From the NCBI GenBank assembly GCA_014647935.1, contig BMQD01000019.1, positions 1 through 64,000 on the forward strand: 64,000 bases of DNA, read 5' to 3'. Positions within the stretch are counted from its first letter, which is position 1. Each line of letters starts with the position of its first letter. Positions 1 to 8,440 of the stretch are shown here, one piece after another. A program made the translations under genes and the position numbers. This DNA is from Planomonospora parontospora. Lineage in GTDB: Bacteria; Actinomycetota; Actinomycetes; Streptosporangiales; Streptosporangiaceae. The notes below the pieces were generated by a model. That model was not told the DNA's origin. It did not search any database and saw only the letters and a program-made list of their open reading frames with translations.

Positions 1-6
1 TTCCGT

Positions 7-207
7 GTCAATTTGACCCGGTCTGGCCGATCTTTCTGGAATTCGGACCGCCCCGTTTCCGGGGCAACCCCTCGAACTTACCCGAACATCCGATTCGCGT
101 CGAATCGAGTGGAGGTGATCAAGGGATCCCGAGTCCCGGCGTCACCGCCGGCTCCTCAGGCCCGGTGAACTTTATGCACCCTCGCCCACCTCGTCAAATC
201 GACCCGG
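7..207. promoter_or_regulatory. Upstream region of the ABC operon with repeated operator-like motifs
   Basis: No gene is visible before the ABC operon. The palindrome GTCAA-T-TTGAC lies at 7-17 and continues as CCGG to 21. A near copy, GTCAAATCGACCCGG, lies at 193-207 (13 of 15 bases equal). Between them, 92-106 is a second dyad (GATTCG-cgt-CGAATC). Such paired palindromes would suit the convergent TetR regulator, but no binding can be shown. Confidence 0.35.
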
Positions 208-260
208 CCACCTCCGAAAACCCTTTGCCCGGCCCCTGTGACGGGGCGCACGCTTGGACG

Positions 261-1001
261 GTGACGATTCTGGAGGCCAAGGCCCTGGCGAAGCGATTCG
301 GTGCGGTGACCGCCGTCCACGAGGTGAGCCTCGACGTCGGCGCCGGCGAGATCATCGGGCTCCTCGGCCCCAACGGTGCCGGCAAGTCCACCACCCTGCA
401 CATGCTCCTGGGGCTCATCACTCCCGACTCCGGGAGCATCCGCATGTTCGGCCTGGACCTGGAGCGCCACCGCGTCGAGGTCCTCAGCCGGATCAACTTC
501 GCCGCCAGCTACGTGGACCTGCCCGGGGTGCTGCAGGTCCGCGAGGTGCTGGACGTCTTCGCCCGCCTGTACGGCGTGCGCGACCCCGGGGCCCGCGTCG
601 GGGAGCTCATCGAACTGCTCGACCTCGGCTCCTTGCACAGGCGCAAGGTGATGGAGCTCTCCTCCGGCCAGCGCACCCGCGTCCAACTGGCCAAGGCGCT
701 CGTCAACGAACCCAGCCTGCTCATCCTCGACGAGCCGACCGCCAACCTCGACCCGGACGCCGGAGACCGGATCCGGAGCCTCCTGGTCCGCGTCGCCCGG
801 GAACACGGCCGGGCCATGCTGATCACCTCTCACAACATGCAGGAGGTGGAGCGGATGTGCGATCGCATCCATTTCATGTCCGCCGGACGAATCGTCGCGA
901 GCGGCAGCGCCGCCGAACTCGCCGACGTCTACAGCGCGGACAGCCTGGAGGAGGTCTTCCTCAAGGTGGCCCGCTCGCGACCCGAGGTGACCCGCCCATG
1001 A
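261..1001 (+). CDS. ABC transporter ATP-binding protein
   Basis: This is the ATPase subunit of a two-gene ABC-2 type exporter, acting on the cytoplasmic face of the membrane. From the GTG at 261 the protein has 246 residues, a normal length. The Walker A GPNGAGKST (about 36-44), the LSSGQ signature (133-137), Walker B LLILDEPT (153-160) and an H-loop ITSHN are all intact. An upstream in-frame ATG at 165 would add 32 residues unlike the family, so I prefer 261. The stop overlaps the permease start (ATGA at 998), so the two are translationally coupled. The substrate is unknown. A drug, lipid or peptide is likely, given the adjacent TetR gene. Confidence 0.9.
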   Translation: MTILEAKALAKRFGAVTAVHEVSLDVGAGEIIGLLGPNGAGKSTTLHMLLGLITPDSGSIRMFGLDLERHRVEVLSRINFAASYVDLPGVLQVREVLDVFARLYGVRDPGARVGELIELLDLGSLHRRKVMELSSGQRTRVQLAKALVNEPSLLILDEPTANLDPDAGDRIRSLLVRVAREHGRAMLITSHNMQEVERMCDRIHFMSAGRIVASGSAAELADVYSADSLEEVFLKVARSRPEVTRP

Positions 1002-1825
1002 CACCCGTGACCGTGACCCATCCCCCGCTCAGCGTCCCGGCGCGCATGACGCGCATCGGAGGCGTGGTCCGCCGGGACTTCGCCGCGTTGCGGCGCAGCC
1101 CGATCCGGATGTTCGAGATCGTGTTCTGGCCGACGATCGAGTTGCTCGTCTGGGGCTTCGTGACGGTGTTCCTGCAGTCGCAGCGGGTCCCGTTCGTGGT
1201 GGCCTTCCTGATCGGGGCCGTCCTCCTCTGGCAGGTGCTGCAGAAGGCCAGCAACGAGATCTCGATCGCGTTCCTGGAGGACATCTGGAGCAGGAACCTG
1301 CTGAACGTCCAGGTGAGTCCGCTCTCCACCGTCGAGTACGTGATCGGCCTGATCCTGTTCTCCCTCGGCAAGGTGGTCTTCGCCGTGGCTGTCATGTCGG
1401 GTCTGGCGCTGGCCTTCTACGGCTTCGGCGTCACCTCCTTCGGCGCCGGGCTGGTGCCGTTCATGGCGCTGCTGCTCGTGATGGGCTGGTCCCTGGGCCT
1501 GGTGGGCATCTCGGCCGTCCTCCGCTTCGGGGAGAACGCCCAGGTCATCGCCTGGTCGCTGGTCTTCGTCGTGCAGCCGCTGGCCGGGATCTTCTATCCG
1601 GTCGAGGTGCTGCCCGCGCCGCTCCAGGCCGTCGCCTCGTTCCTTCCGGCGACGCACGTGTTCACCGGCATGCGGACCGTCCTGGGCGGCGGCGCCGTAC
1701 CGTGGGACTCCCTGGCCTGGGCGGCGGTGCTGGCCGTCGTCTACCTGGCGGCGACGCTGGGACTGTTCGCGTGGACGCTGCGCTACGCCCGCTCCCACGG
1801 GAAGCTGTCCCGTTTCGGAGAGTGA
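998..1825 (+). CDS. ABC-2 type transporter permease
   Basis: This is the 275-aa membrane subunit partnering the preceding ATPase, coupled through an ATGA overlap. A hydrophilic N-terminus (about 40 aa, RRDFAALRRSPIRMFEI) is followed by roughly six hydrophobic segments, the ABC2_membrane layout of daunorubicin/polyketide exporters. The last segments (VFVVQPLAGIFYPVEVLPAPLQ) match the conserved C-terminal region of that family. It probably forms a homodimeric channel with two ATPases. Nothing in the sequence fixes the substrate. Confidence 0.88.
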   Translation: MTPVTVTHPPLSVPARMTRIGGVVRRDFAALRRSPIRMFEIVFWPTIELLVWGFVTVFLQSQRVPFVVAFLIGAVLLWQVLQKASNEISIAFLEDIWSRNLLNVQVSPLSTVEYVIGLILFSLGKVVFAVAVMSGLALAFYGFGVTSFGAGLVPFMALLLVMGWSLGLVGISAVLRFGENAQVIAWSLVFVVQPLAGIFYPVEVLPAPLQAVASFLPATHVFTGMRTVLGGGAVPWDSLAWAAVLAVVYLAATLGLFAWTLRYARSHGKLSRFGE

Positions 1826-1867
1826 CCGCGGGAGGAACGGCCCCGGGAGGAGCGGCCGGGGGACGGG

Positions 1868-2467
1868 TCAGCGGGGACGGGCCGCCGATGCCGGGGTGAC
1901 GGACATCGCCGCCACGATCACGCTGACCAGTCCCTCGACGACCTCGGTCCGGTCCACCTCGGGATGCTCCAGCCACCAGTCCCCGGTGGCCTGGACCATG
2001 CCGACGAAGGCGTGCCCGAGCACCTGGGCGCGGACCGGGTCGGGGACGTCCGACTCCGCGGCGATCACCCTGCCGAGCTCCTCCCCCAGCCCGCGCACGA
2101 CCGAGGTCATCTGGGAGTGGGTCCGGCTGTCCTCCGCGCCGGCCCGATGGAAGAGGAACCGGTAGAGGTTCAGGTTGGCCGAGATCATGTCGAGGTAGGC
2201 GGTGACCGCGGAGCGGGCGCGGCCACGCAGGTCGGCCCCGGCCCTGTCGAACTCGGGCCGCAGGAGGCCCACCACGCTCCGGACGTGCCGGCCGGCCAGC
2301 GCCTGGTAGAGCCCGCTCTTGTCGCCGAAGTGCCGGTAGAGGATGGGTTTGGTGACCCCGGCCTCCGCGGCGATCGCGGCCATGGACGCCTCCGGGCCCT
2401 CCCGCCGGATCACCCGGTCGGCGGCGTCCAGGAGCGCCCGCCGCCGCTCCGGATCCCGTCCGCTCAC
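1868..2467 (-). CDS. TetR/AcrR family transcriptional regulator
   Basis: This 199-aa protein has an N-terminal TetR helix-turn-helix (AIAAEAGVTKPILYRHFGDKSGLYQAL, about residues 31-57) and a helical C-terminal ligand domain. It is convergent with the ABC exporter, 42 bp from the permease stop, and so is a plausible repressor of that exporter. The gene is also divergent from the glycosyltransferase at 2710. The ligand is unknown. Confidence 0.9.
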   Translation of the reverse strand: MSGRDPERRRALLDAADRVIRREGPEASMAAIAAEAGVTKPILYRHFGDKSGLYQALAGRHVRSVVGLLRPEFDRAGADLRGRARSAVTAYLDMISANLNLYRFLFHRAGAEDSRTHSQMTSVVRGLGEELGRVIAAESDVPDPVRAQVLGHAFVGMVQATGDWWLEHPEVDRTEVVEGLVSVIVAAMSVTPASAARPR

Positions 2468-2709
2468 GAGTGTCCCCTCTCGGAAGAGATCAGGATAAGC
2501 GGGAAGGCCGATCCCGGGTCCGCCGGTTCCCGCCCCGTCGGAGGATCCCGCCCGAGTGCCCCGTCAGGGAGGTCCTGCCTCCCGTAAAGGTCTCATGGCG
2601 GTTTCCAAAGGATATTTCCCTGCATCCCGGGCAGGGCCAGCCTCGCAGGACGCGCCTTCGGGCGGGCGGACCGGTCGGGCAGGGGACTCTTCAGGTGACG
2701 GGCGATTCG

Positions 2710-4008
2710 ATGGGGAAAGCGGCGAGGAAGGCTGCGGGGAGGATTCGCGGACTGGCGGCGCGGGTGGCGCTGTGGTTGCTGCAGGCGCTCAACGCCAGGC
2801 GGGCGCGCAGGGCGCCGGCGCCGGACGCCGGGACGGTCCGGGTCCTGCTGCAGCACGCCTACGGCATGGGCGGGACGATCCGTACCGTGTTCAACCTCGC
2901 CGGCTACCTCGCGAGGGAGCGCGACGTGGAGATCGTCAGCGTGGTCCGGACGGCCAGGGAGCCGTTCTTCCCCGTTCCGCCCGGCGTGCGGGTGTCGTTC
3001 CTGGACGACCGGACCGGGCCGGCCGGGCCGCTCGCCCGGCTGCTGTCGCGCTTCCCCAGTCTCCTGGTGCCCGAGCAGGAGCGGGTCCACCACGCGTTGA
3101 ACCTCTGGACCGACCTGTGCCTGGTGCGCCGCCTGCGCTCGTTCCGCTCCGGCGTGGTGATCTCCACCCGCCCCGCGTTCAACCTCGTCACCGCGCTGTT
3201 CGCGCCGCCCGAGGTCGTCACCGTCGGCCAGGAGCACGTCACGTACGGCGTGCACGCCCCGGAGGTCCTGCGCCTGGCCAAGCGGAGGTACGGCAGGCTC
3301 GACGCCTTCGTCACCCTCACCCGGGCCGACCGGGACCAGTACGCCAGGCTGCTGCGGGCCGCCCCGCCGCGGCGGCTGGTCCGCGTCCCCAACGCCCTTC
3401 CCGACCTCGCGGGCGACGTCTCGGGGCTGGAGGAGAAGGTCGTGGCGGCCGCCGGCCGGCTGGTGCACGCCAAGGGCTTCGACCGCCTGGTCACGGCCTG
3501 GAAGCACGTCTCGGCGGAGCATCCGGACTGGGTGCTGCGCATCTACGGCGCGGGCACGCGGAAGGCGGAGGACCGGCTGCGCGCGAGGATCGAGGAGGCG
3601 GGCCTGTCCGGCAGGGTGTTCCTGATGGGGCGCACGGCGGAGCTCGGCGTGGAGCTGTCGAAGGCGTCGGTCTACGTCGTCAGCTCGCGCTACGAGGGGT
3701 TCGGCATGACGATCCTGGAGGCGATGAGCAAGGGCGTGCCGGTGGTGAGCTTCGACTGCCCGCACGGGCCGGGGGAGATCATCACGGACGGGCACGACGG
3801 GCTGCTCGTGGGTTCCAAGAAGCCGTCCGCGCTGGCCGAGGCCGTCTGCCGGCTCATCGAGGACCGGGAGCTGCGCCGCAGGCTCGGCGGGAACGCCCTG
3901 GTGACGGCCGCCGGGTACGACCTCGACACGGTCGGCGCGATGTGGGACGAGCTGCTGGACGACCTGACGGAACGCAATTCAACCGGGATGAAAGCGAACT
4001 TCCGGTAA
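2710..4008 (+). CDS. Glycosyltransferase family 4 protein
   Basis: This is a GT-B fold retaining glycosyltransferase of 432 aa from the ATG at 2710. The N-terminal acceptor domain contains LLQHAYGMGGTIRTVFNLAGYLA. The C-terminal nucleotide-sugar domain has AGRLVHAKGFDRLVTAW and the EX7E-type motif YEGFGMTILEAMSKGVPVVSFDCPHGPGEII. The family includes wall and teichoic-acid glycosyltransferases as well as polysaccharide enzymes, so the acceptor cannot be read off. An upstream extension to 2470 is open, but its sequence is low quality and lacks family similarity. The kinase gene follows after 28 bp. Confidence 0.85.
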   Translation: MGKAARKAAGRIRGLAARVALWLLQALNARRARRAPAPDAGTVRVLLQHAYGMGGTIRTVFNLAGYLARERDVEIVSVVRTAREPFFPVPPGVRVSFLDDRTGPAGPLARLLSRFPSLLVPEQERVHHALNLWTDLCLVRRLRSFRSGVVISTRPAFNLVTALFAPPEVVTVGQEHVTYGVHAPEVLRLAKRRYGRLDAFVTLTRADRDQYARLLRAAPPRRLVRVPNALPDLAGDVSGLEEKVVAAAGRLVHAKGFDRLVTAWKHVSAEHPDWVLRIYGAGTRKAEDRLRARIEEAGLSGRVFLMGRTAELGVELSKASVYVVSSRYEGFGMTILEAMSKGVPVVSFDCPHGPGEIITDGHDGLLVGSKKPSALAEAVCRLIEDRELRRRLGGNALVTAAGYDLDTVGAMWDELLDDLTERNSTGMKANFR

Positions 4009-4036
4009 TCTTGCCGCTCTCTCCAGGAGGTGGCAG

Positions 4037-5776
4037 GTGGCCGAAGCAGGTGCCGTGGCGGTCCCGGGCTACGAGGTGTCCGGCGTGCTCGGTCAGGGCG
4101 GTTTCGGGATCGTCTACCGGGCCCGGCAGCTGGCCGTGGACCGGGAGGTCGCGCTCAAGGTCGACAACCGGGTCCTGGTCTCCGAGCGCGACCGGCGCCG
4201 CTTCATGCGCGAGGTCACCTCGGCCGGGGCGCTGTCCGGCCACCCGCACGTCGCCCACGTCTACGACGCCGGGGTGCTGCCCGACGGCCGGCCGTACATG
4301 GTGCTGGAGCTGTGCCCGGGCGGGTCGCTGCTGGACCGGCTGCGCGCCGAGGGGCGGCTGGCTCCCGCCGAGGTCGCCGACATCGGCGTCCGGATCGCCG
4401 ACGCGCTCTCGGCCGCGCACGCCGTCGGCGTGCTGCACCGCGACATCAAGCCCGCCAACATCCTGATCAACCGCTACGGCAACGTGGTGCTGTCGGACTT
4501 CGGGCTGGCCACCATGCCGTCGGCGGGCGGCGAGATGTCGGTGACCCGCGAGTCGCTCACGCCCGCCTACGCGCCGCCCGAGGCGTTCGAGCTGACCGAG
4601 CCCACCGCGGCCGGGGACGTCTACTCCCTGGCCGCCACGCTGTACGCGCTGCTGTCGGGCCGCCCGCCGCGCTTCCCGGAGAGCGGCGTGGCCAACCTCG
4701 CGGTCATCATGGCCCTGCACCGGCAGCCGATCCCCGAGATCCCGGGGGTGCCGCCGGAGCTGACCGAGGTGCTCCGGCAGGCGATGGCCTCGGACCCGGC
4801 CCGGCGCACCCCCTCGGTCGCGGCCCTGCGCGACGCCCTCACCGACCTGCGCCTGGCGCGGCACGCCGCCTCCCTCCCCTTCTCCCCCGCGACCCCGTCG
4901 GCGGCTCCGTCGGCGACCCCGTCCGGGTTCGCGGCGGGGCTCCCGTCGGAGGCGCCGTCCGCCACCGGGCCCTCGCCGTACGGCATGCCGCCCGGACGGC
5001 CGCCGTCCGGTCCGTCCGGAACGGGCGGCGGGCCGGGCGGTCAACCGGTGCGCGCGCATCTGACCTCGCCCGGCCTGCGGGAACTCGCGCACACCCAGGC
5101 CCCCGCGGTTCCCACGACGTCCGGCGGGTCGAACGGCAGGGTGTTCGCCGCCGTGGCGGTGGCCTTCGTCATCCTGCTGCTGGCCGGGGTCGGGCTGATG
5201 TACATGGAGGGCGGCATGGGGGGCGGCCTGTCGGCCGGGTCCTCCTCCACGGGGAAGAGCACCGATGGGTCCGCGGCGGGCGGGGGTCCGGCCTCCACCG
5301 GGAGCGAGGGTTCCGCCGAGGAGGAGGCCCCGGCGAAGTCCGCCGCGATCGAGGGGGTCGACACCGTCACCGCCGGCTGCCCCGCCGCCGGGGTCTCCGG
5401 GGCGGGGGCCGCGTGCGTGGCGGAGGCCGAGTGCTGGAGCGGTCTGCTCGTCATGGCCGGCGACGCGAGCGCGGGACGGGTCGGCTGCGAGGAGACGCAC
5501 TACTGGGAGACCTACGCGGTCGCCACCCTGCCGTCGGACGTCTCCACCCACGTCCAGCAGGTGGTGGAGAAGAACCCGACCGTGAAGAAGGTGTGCGCGT
5601 CGCGGATCATGCTCGCCTCCCGGTACGGCGACGCTCGCAAGATCGCCGCCGGGAAGTGGCGCTCGACGGTGCTGCCGCCCTCGAAGCAGCAGTTCGCCGA
5701 CGGCGACCGCACCTACCGCTGCCTCGGGGGGATCCTCGGGCCGGAGGAGACGGGCACGCTCTTCCGGCCGTCCTGA
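4037..5776 (+). CDS. Membrane serine/threonine protein kinase with extracytoplasmic Cys-containing domain
   Basis: This 579-aa PknB-type (Hanks) kinase shows the glycine loop GQGGFGIVY (19-27), catalytic Lys41, HRDIKPAN (134-141) and DFG (154-156). A Pro/Ser-rich linker (about 280-365) leads to one transmembrane helix (about 369-390). A Gly/Ser stalk follows, then an outer domain of about 160 aa with several cysteines (CPAAG, ACVAEAECW, GCEE, VCAS, YRCLGG) and no PASTA repeats. The GTG start is fixed by AGGAGG at 4025-4030. The outer domain may sense a signal or be held by disulfides. I do not recognise its family. Confidence 0.93.
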   Translation: MAEAGAVAVPGYEVSGVLGQGGFGIVYRARQLAVDREVALKVDNRVLVSERDRRRFMREVTSAGALSGHPHVAHVYDAGVLPDGRPYMVLELCPGGSLLDRLRAEGRLAPAEVADIGVRIADALSAAHAVGVLHRDIKPANILINRYGNVVLSDFGLATMPSAGGEMSVTRESLTPAYAPPEAFELTEPTAAGDVYSLAATLYALLSGRPPRFPESGVANLAVIMALHRQPIPEIPGVPPELTEVLRQAMASDPARRTPSVAALRDALTDLRLARHAASLPFSPATPSAAPSATPSGFAAGLPSEAPSATGPSPYGMPPGRPPSGPSGTGGGPGGQPVRAHLTSPGLRELAHTQAPAVPTTSGGSNGRVFAAVAVAFVILLLAGVGLMYMEGGMGGGLSAGSSSTGKSTDGSAAGGGPASTGSEGSAEEEAPAKSAAIEGVDTVTAGCPAAGVSGAGAACVAEAECWSGLLVMAGDASAGRVGCEETHYWETYAVATLPSDVSTHVQQVVEKNPTVKKVCASRIMLASRYGDARKIAAGKWRSTVLPPSKQQFADGDRTYRCLGGILGPEETGTLFRPS

Positions 5777-5783
5777 TCCGGTG

Positions 5784-5822
5784 CCGCGGCGGGCCCGGCC
5801 CCCGGTGGCGGGCCCGCCGCGG
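5784..5822. terminator. Bidirectional hairpin terminator
   Basis: Perfect 13-bp inverted arms (CCGCGGCGGGCCC at 5784-5796 and its complement at 5810-5822) with a 13-nt loop lie between the convergent stops of the kinase (5776) and the CU044_5270-type gene (5827). There is no T-tract, as is usual in actinomycetes. Confidence 0.75.
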
Positions 5823-5826
5823 GCGG

Positions 5827-6897
5827 TCAGGACCGCTGCCCGGGCCGGTCCACGATCGTCGAGGCCAGCTCAGCCGTGACGTAGGCGCTGCCCGCGGGGA
5901 ACGCCACCTCCCCGCCGATCACCTCGTCGCGCAGCCACACGGTCCGGCTCCCCAGGTAGCGGAAGGTGTCCGGTTCGAGGACGAGGTAGCGGCGCTCCCG
6001 CTCCTCTCCCGCGGGACGGTGGAAGACGCCCAGTCCCGCCCGGCCCGCCGCGTCGCGGACGCCGAGCTCCACCGCCACCCCGGGGATCCTCGCCAGCGCG
6101 CGGTAGATCGCCGCCTCCAGCTCCGGCGGCATGACGGCCCGCTGGCCCAGGTAGACGGAGAGCACCCGGAAGGCGCGGGCGTCGGAGGGCTCGGCCCCGC
6201 CCGGATCCTCCCTCGGCAGGTCGATCCAGTGCCGGTCCCCTGTGACGTGCGCCAGGAGCTCGTCGGGGTCCGTAGGCAGCCTGCGGAGCCTCTCGGCGTA
6301 CTTCTCCGGTGAGAGGTCGTCGTCACCCGGGTCCGGTGGCACGTCCTGGATCCGGAAAGCGCCGTCCAGGTCGTATCCGGCGTTCTTCCGGCCGTCGTAG
6401 CGGAGCCACTCCTCGTGCTCCTGCACCTCGCCGTCCCCGTTCGGCTGCACGGTGACGTACCTGCGGTACTGCCACTGGTCCGGGCGGGGGGTCGCGGCCA
6501 CCGGTCGGGACTCGGCGACGAGCGCCGCCCGCTCCAGCACCACGGCCGTCTCGGCGTACCGTGCGGCCACCGTGGGCGTCGCGGGTGCGCCGTCCCCGCC
6601 GCCGGGCGGACCGGTCGGCGCGACCTGTACGGCCACCAGCGCGAGGGCGGCCGCCAGCCCTGCCATCCCGGCCAGCGCGATCCTTCCCCGGTTCATCCCG
6701 GCCGGCACGATCCTTCCCCGGTCGCCGGAGCGCGGGAATCCCGGGCGGCCGGGCCGGAGGCGGCGACGGCCGGAGGCCGTCCCTGCTGGAGCGGTCCGCG
6801 CGGCCGCCATGAGGCGCTCCCGGGCGGGCCCGAGCCGGTCGGCGTCCGCCTCCGGCGCCTGCGCTCGCATCTCGCGCAGCGCGCTCAGCTCATCCAT
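5827..6897 (-). CDS. CU044_5270-family membrane protein, likely partner of the ECF sigma factor
   Basis: This 356-aa protein has a cytoplasmic N-terminus (about 70 aa), one transmembrane helix (about 72-92, GRIALAGMAGLAAALALVAVQV) and a large outer domain. It matches actinobacterial proteins called CU044_5270 family, usually encoded directly after ECF sigma factors. Its start overlaps the sigma gene end (6890-6897), so the two are coupled. An anti-sigma or signal-input role is inferred from this arrangement. I see no zinc-binding ZAS motif. The run just before the helix contains a short internal duplication (GRIVPAGMNRGRIALAGM). Confidence 0.75.
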   Translation of the reverse strand: MDELSALREMRAQAPEADADRLGPARERLMAAARTAPAGTASGRRRLRPGRPGFPRSGDRGRIVPAGMNRGRIALAGMAGLAAALALVAVQVAPTGPPGGGDGAPATPTVAARYAETAVVLERAALVAESRPVAATPRPDQWQYRRYVTVQPNGDGEVQEHEEWLRYDGRKNAGYDLDGAFRIQDVPPDPGDDDLSPEKYAERLRRLPTDPDELLAHVTGDRHWIDLPREDPGGAEPSDARAFRVLSVYLGQRAVMPPELEAAIYRALARIPGVAVELGVRDAAGRAGLGVFHRPAGEERERRYLVLEPDTFRYLGSRTVWLRDEVIGGEVAFPAGSAYVTAELASTIVDRPGQRS

Positions 6898-7507
6898 GAC
6901 GCTCCTCCTCGGTAGCCGTCGGGTCGGCGCCGCCGAGCGCGGCGCGGGTCTTCCTCCTGGCCCGGTGGAGCCGTGAGCGGACCGTGCCGACGGGGATCCC
7001 CACCGCCTCGGCGACCTCGTCGTAGGTGAGGTCGGCCCAGGCGACCAGCAGCAGCACCTCCCGGTCCCCGGCCGAGAGCCCGGCCAGCGCCCCGGCCAGG
7101 TCCTTCTGCACGGCCGAGGCGCTCACCCGGGCGTCCACCCGGTCGGCGTAGCTCTCGGCCACCTCGTCGGCTCCGGTCCTGGCCAGTGCTCGGTAGGACC
7201 GGATCTCCACCCGGCGGTGCCTGCCGATGAGGTTCCCGGCGATGCCGTACAGCCAGGGGCGGGCGTCCGGCCGGGTCAGGTCGTAGCGGTCACGCCGCTG
7301 GAACGCCGCCAGGAACGTGTCGGCGACCACGTCGTCGGCCAGGGAGTCGCCCAGCCGCCGGATGGCGTAGCGGTGGATCTCCGGCGCGTACCGGTCGAAC
7401 AGGAGCGCGAACGCGTCCGGTTCCTCCAGGGATCTCCGGATCACCTCGGCGTCGCCGACGTCACCGGTGTCCTCGGCCGCCCCGGCGCGGCCTGTGTGCG
7501 CGATCAA
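6890..7507 (-). CDS. ECF-type RNA polymerase sigma factor
   Basis: This 205-aa protein has sigma region 2 (DAFALLFDRYAPEIHRYAIRRLG ... DARPWLYGIAGNL) and region 4 (LAGLSAGDREVLLLVAWADLTYDEVAEAVGIPVGTVRSRLHRARRK). It directs RNA polymerase to a dedicated promoter set. The chosen start is TTG at 7507, preceded by GGAG about 8 nt upstream. A second, well-placed Shine-Dalgarno (GGAAGGTG) serves an ATG at 7550, but that frame gives only a 29-aa upstream ORF ending at 7461. Either it is a regulatory uORF or the true N-terminus involves a frameshift. The downstream membrane gene is coupled. Confidence 0.92.
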   Translation of the reverse strand: MIAHTGRAGAAEDTGDVGDAEVIRRSLEEPDAFALLFDRYAPEIHRYAIRRLGDSLADDVVADTFLAAFQRRDRYDLTRPDARPWLYGIAGNLIGRHRRVEIRSYRALARTGADEVAESYADRVDARVSASAVQKDLAGALAGLSAGDREVLLLVAWADLTYDEVAEAVGIPVGTVRSRLHRARRKTRAALGGADPTATEEERHG

Positions 7508-7526
7508 TCCGGCTCCGATCGTCCGG

Positions 7527-7542
7527 CCCCGGAGCTCCGGGG
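7527..7542. promoter_or_regulatory. 16-bp perfect palindrome upstream of the sigma factor
   Basis: CCCCGGAGCTCCGGGG sits about 20 bp before the sigma-factor TTG. It may be an operator or an mRNA hairpin near the ribosome-binding site. No regulator is assigned. Confidence 0.35.
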
Positions 7543-7676
7543 TCCGTCATGGTGTTCACCTTCCTCTCACCCGATGCGCCGCGGAGGGTTCACGGCCGGT
7601 TCCGCGCCGCCGTGCCGTCGGGAGCCTGCGAGCCCGCCGGTCCGCGGGCGGCGTTCACCGTTGGCAGGATGGCAGG

Positions 7677-8303
7677 GTGCGTGTACGACCCATCTCCATG
7701 TCGTCTCTGGCCGAGGAACTCGCCGACCGGATCGCCGCGGCGCCTCCGGACTCCTGGGTGCGGGTGGCGGTCGACGGCGCGCCCGCCGCACGGCCCGGTG
7801 ACCTCGCGGACGCGCTGGCCGGGCCGCTCCGGCTGCGCGGCCGCGAGGCCATGCGGGTGTCCGCATGGGACTTCCTGCGTCCGGCCTCGCTCCGCTTCGA
7901 ACACGGCAGGACCGACCCGGACGCCTTCTACGAGGACTGGCTGGACGCGGGCGGCCTGACCCGCGAGGTGCTGGCACCGCTGGACCCGGGCGGTTCGGGA
8001 AGGGTCCTGCCCTCGCTGTGGAACACCGCCACCGACCGGGCGACGCGCGCGCCGTACGTCACCCTGCCGCCGGGGGCGGTGCTGCTGCTGGACGGGGCGC
8101 TGCTGCTGGGCCGGTGGCTCCCGCTCGAGCTGACCGTGCACCTGCGGCTCTCCCCCGGCGCGCTGGCCCGCCGCACCGACCCGGAGCTGCGCTGGACCCT
8201 GCCCGCCTACGAGCGCTACGAGCTGGAGGCCGAACCGGCCGAGACGGCCGACGTCGTCGTCCGGGCGGACGACCCGAGGCACCCCGCGGTCGTGATCGGA
8301 TAG
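7677..8303 (+). CDS. Uridine kinase-like protein lacking a canonical P-loop
   Basis: This 208-aa protein (GTG 7677) aligns with actinobacterial proteins annotated as uridine kinase. Recognisable blocks are WVRVAVDGAPAARPGDLADAL, AWDFLRPASLR, the DPDAFYEDWLD segment and PPGAVLLLDGALLL. At the expected Walker A position the sequence reads VDGAPAARPGD instead of GxxxxGK(S/T), so ATP binding by the usual route is doubtful. ATG 7698 is an alternative start. It is divergent from the sigma factor and convergent with the TerC gene. The function is uncertain: it could be a degenerate kinase or a nucleotide-binding regulator. Confidence 0.7.
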   Translation: MRVRPISMSSLAEELADRIAAAPPDSWVRVAVDGAPAARPGDLADALAGPLRLRGREAMRVSAWDFLRPASLRFEHGRTDPDAFYEDWLDAGGLTREVLAPLDPGGSGRVLPSLWNTATDRATRAPYVTLPPGAVLLLDGALLLGRWLPLELTVHLRLSPGALARRTDPELRWTLPAYERYELEAEPAETADVVVRADDPRHPAVVIG

Positions 8304-8310
8304 CCCGGCG

Positions 8311-8391
8311 GTGCCAGGCCGGTGCCGTGCCAGGCCGGTGCCGTGCCGGTGCCGTGCCGTGCCGGTGCCGTGCCGTGCCGGATCGGACCAC
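8311..8391. repeat. Degenerate GTGCC/GGCCG short tandem repeats
   Basis: The block consists of repeated GTGCC units separated by AGGCCG or G, and lies between the convergent uridine-kinase-like and TerC genes. It is likely a slippage-prone simple repeat and may also serve as a terminator region. No coding is supported here. Confidence 0.7.
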
Positions 8392-8440
8392 CGCCGGAAC
8401 GCCGCCCGCCGCGGTCCCTGTCCCGCGTCCGGCCCGCGGG

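Noticed and set aside
3990-4008. ATGAAAGCGAAC shared between the end of the first GT4 gene and the polysaccharide leader at 12135
   Set aside because: A 12-base match is expected by chance many times in 64 kb, and no flanking similarity was seen.
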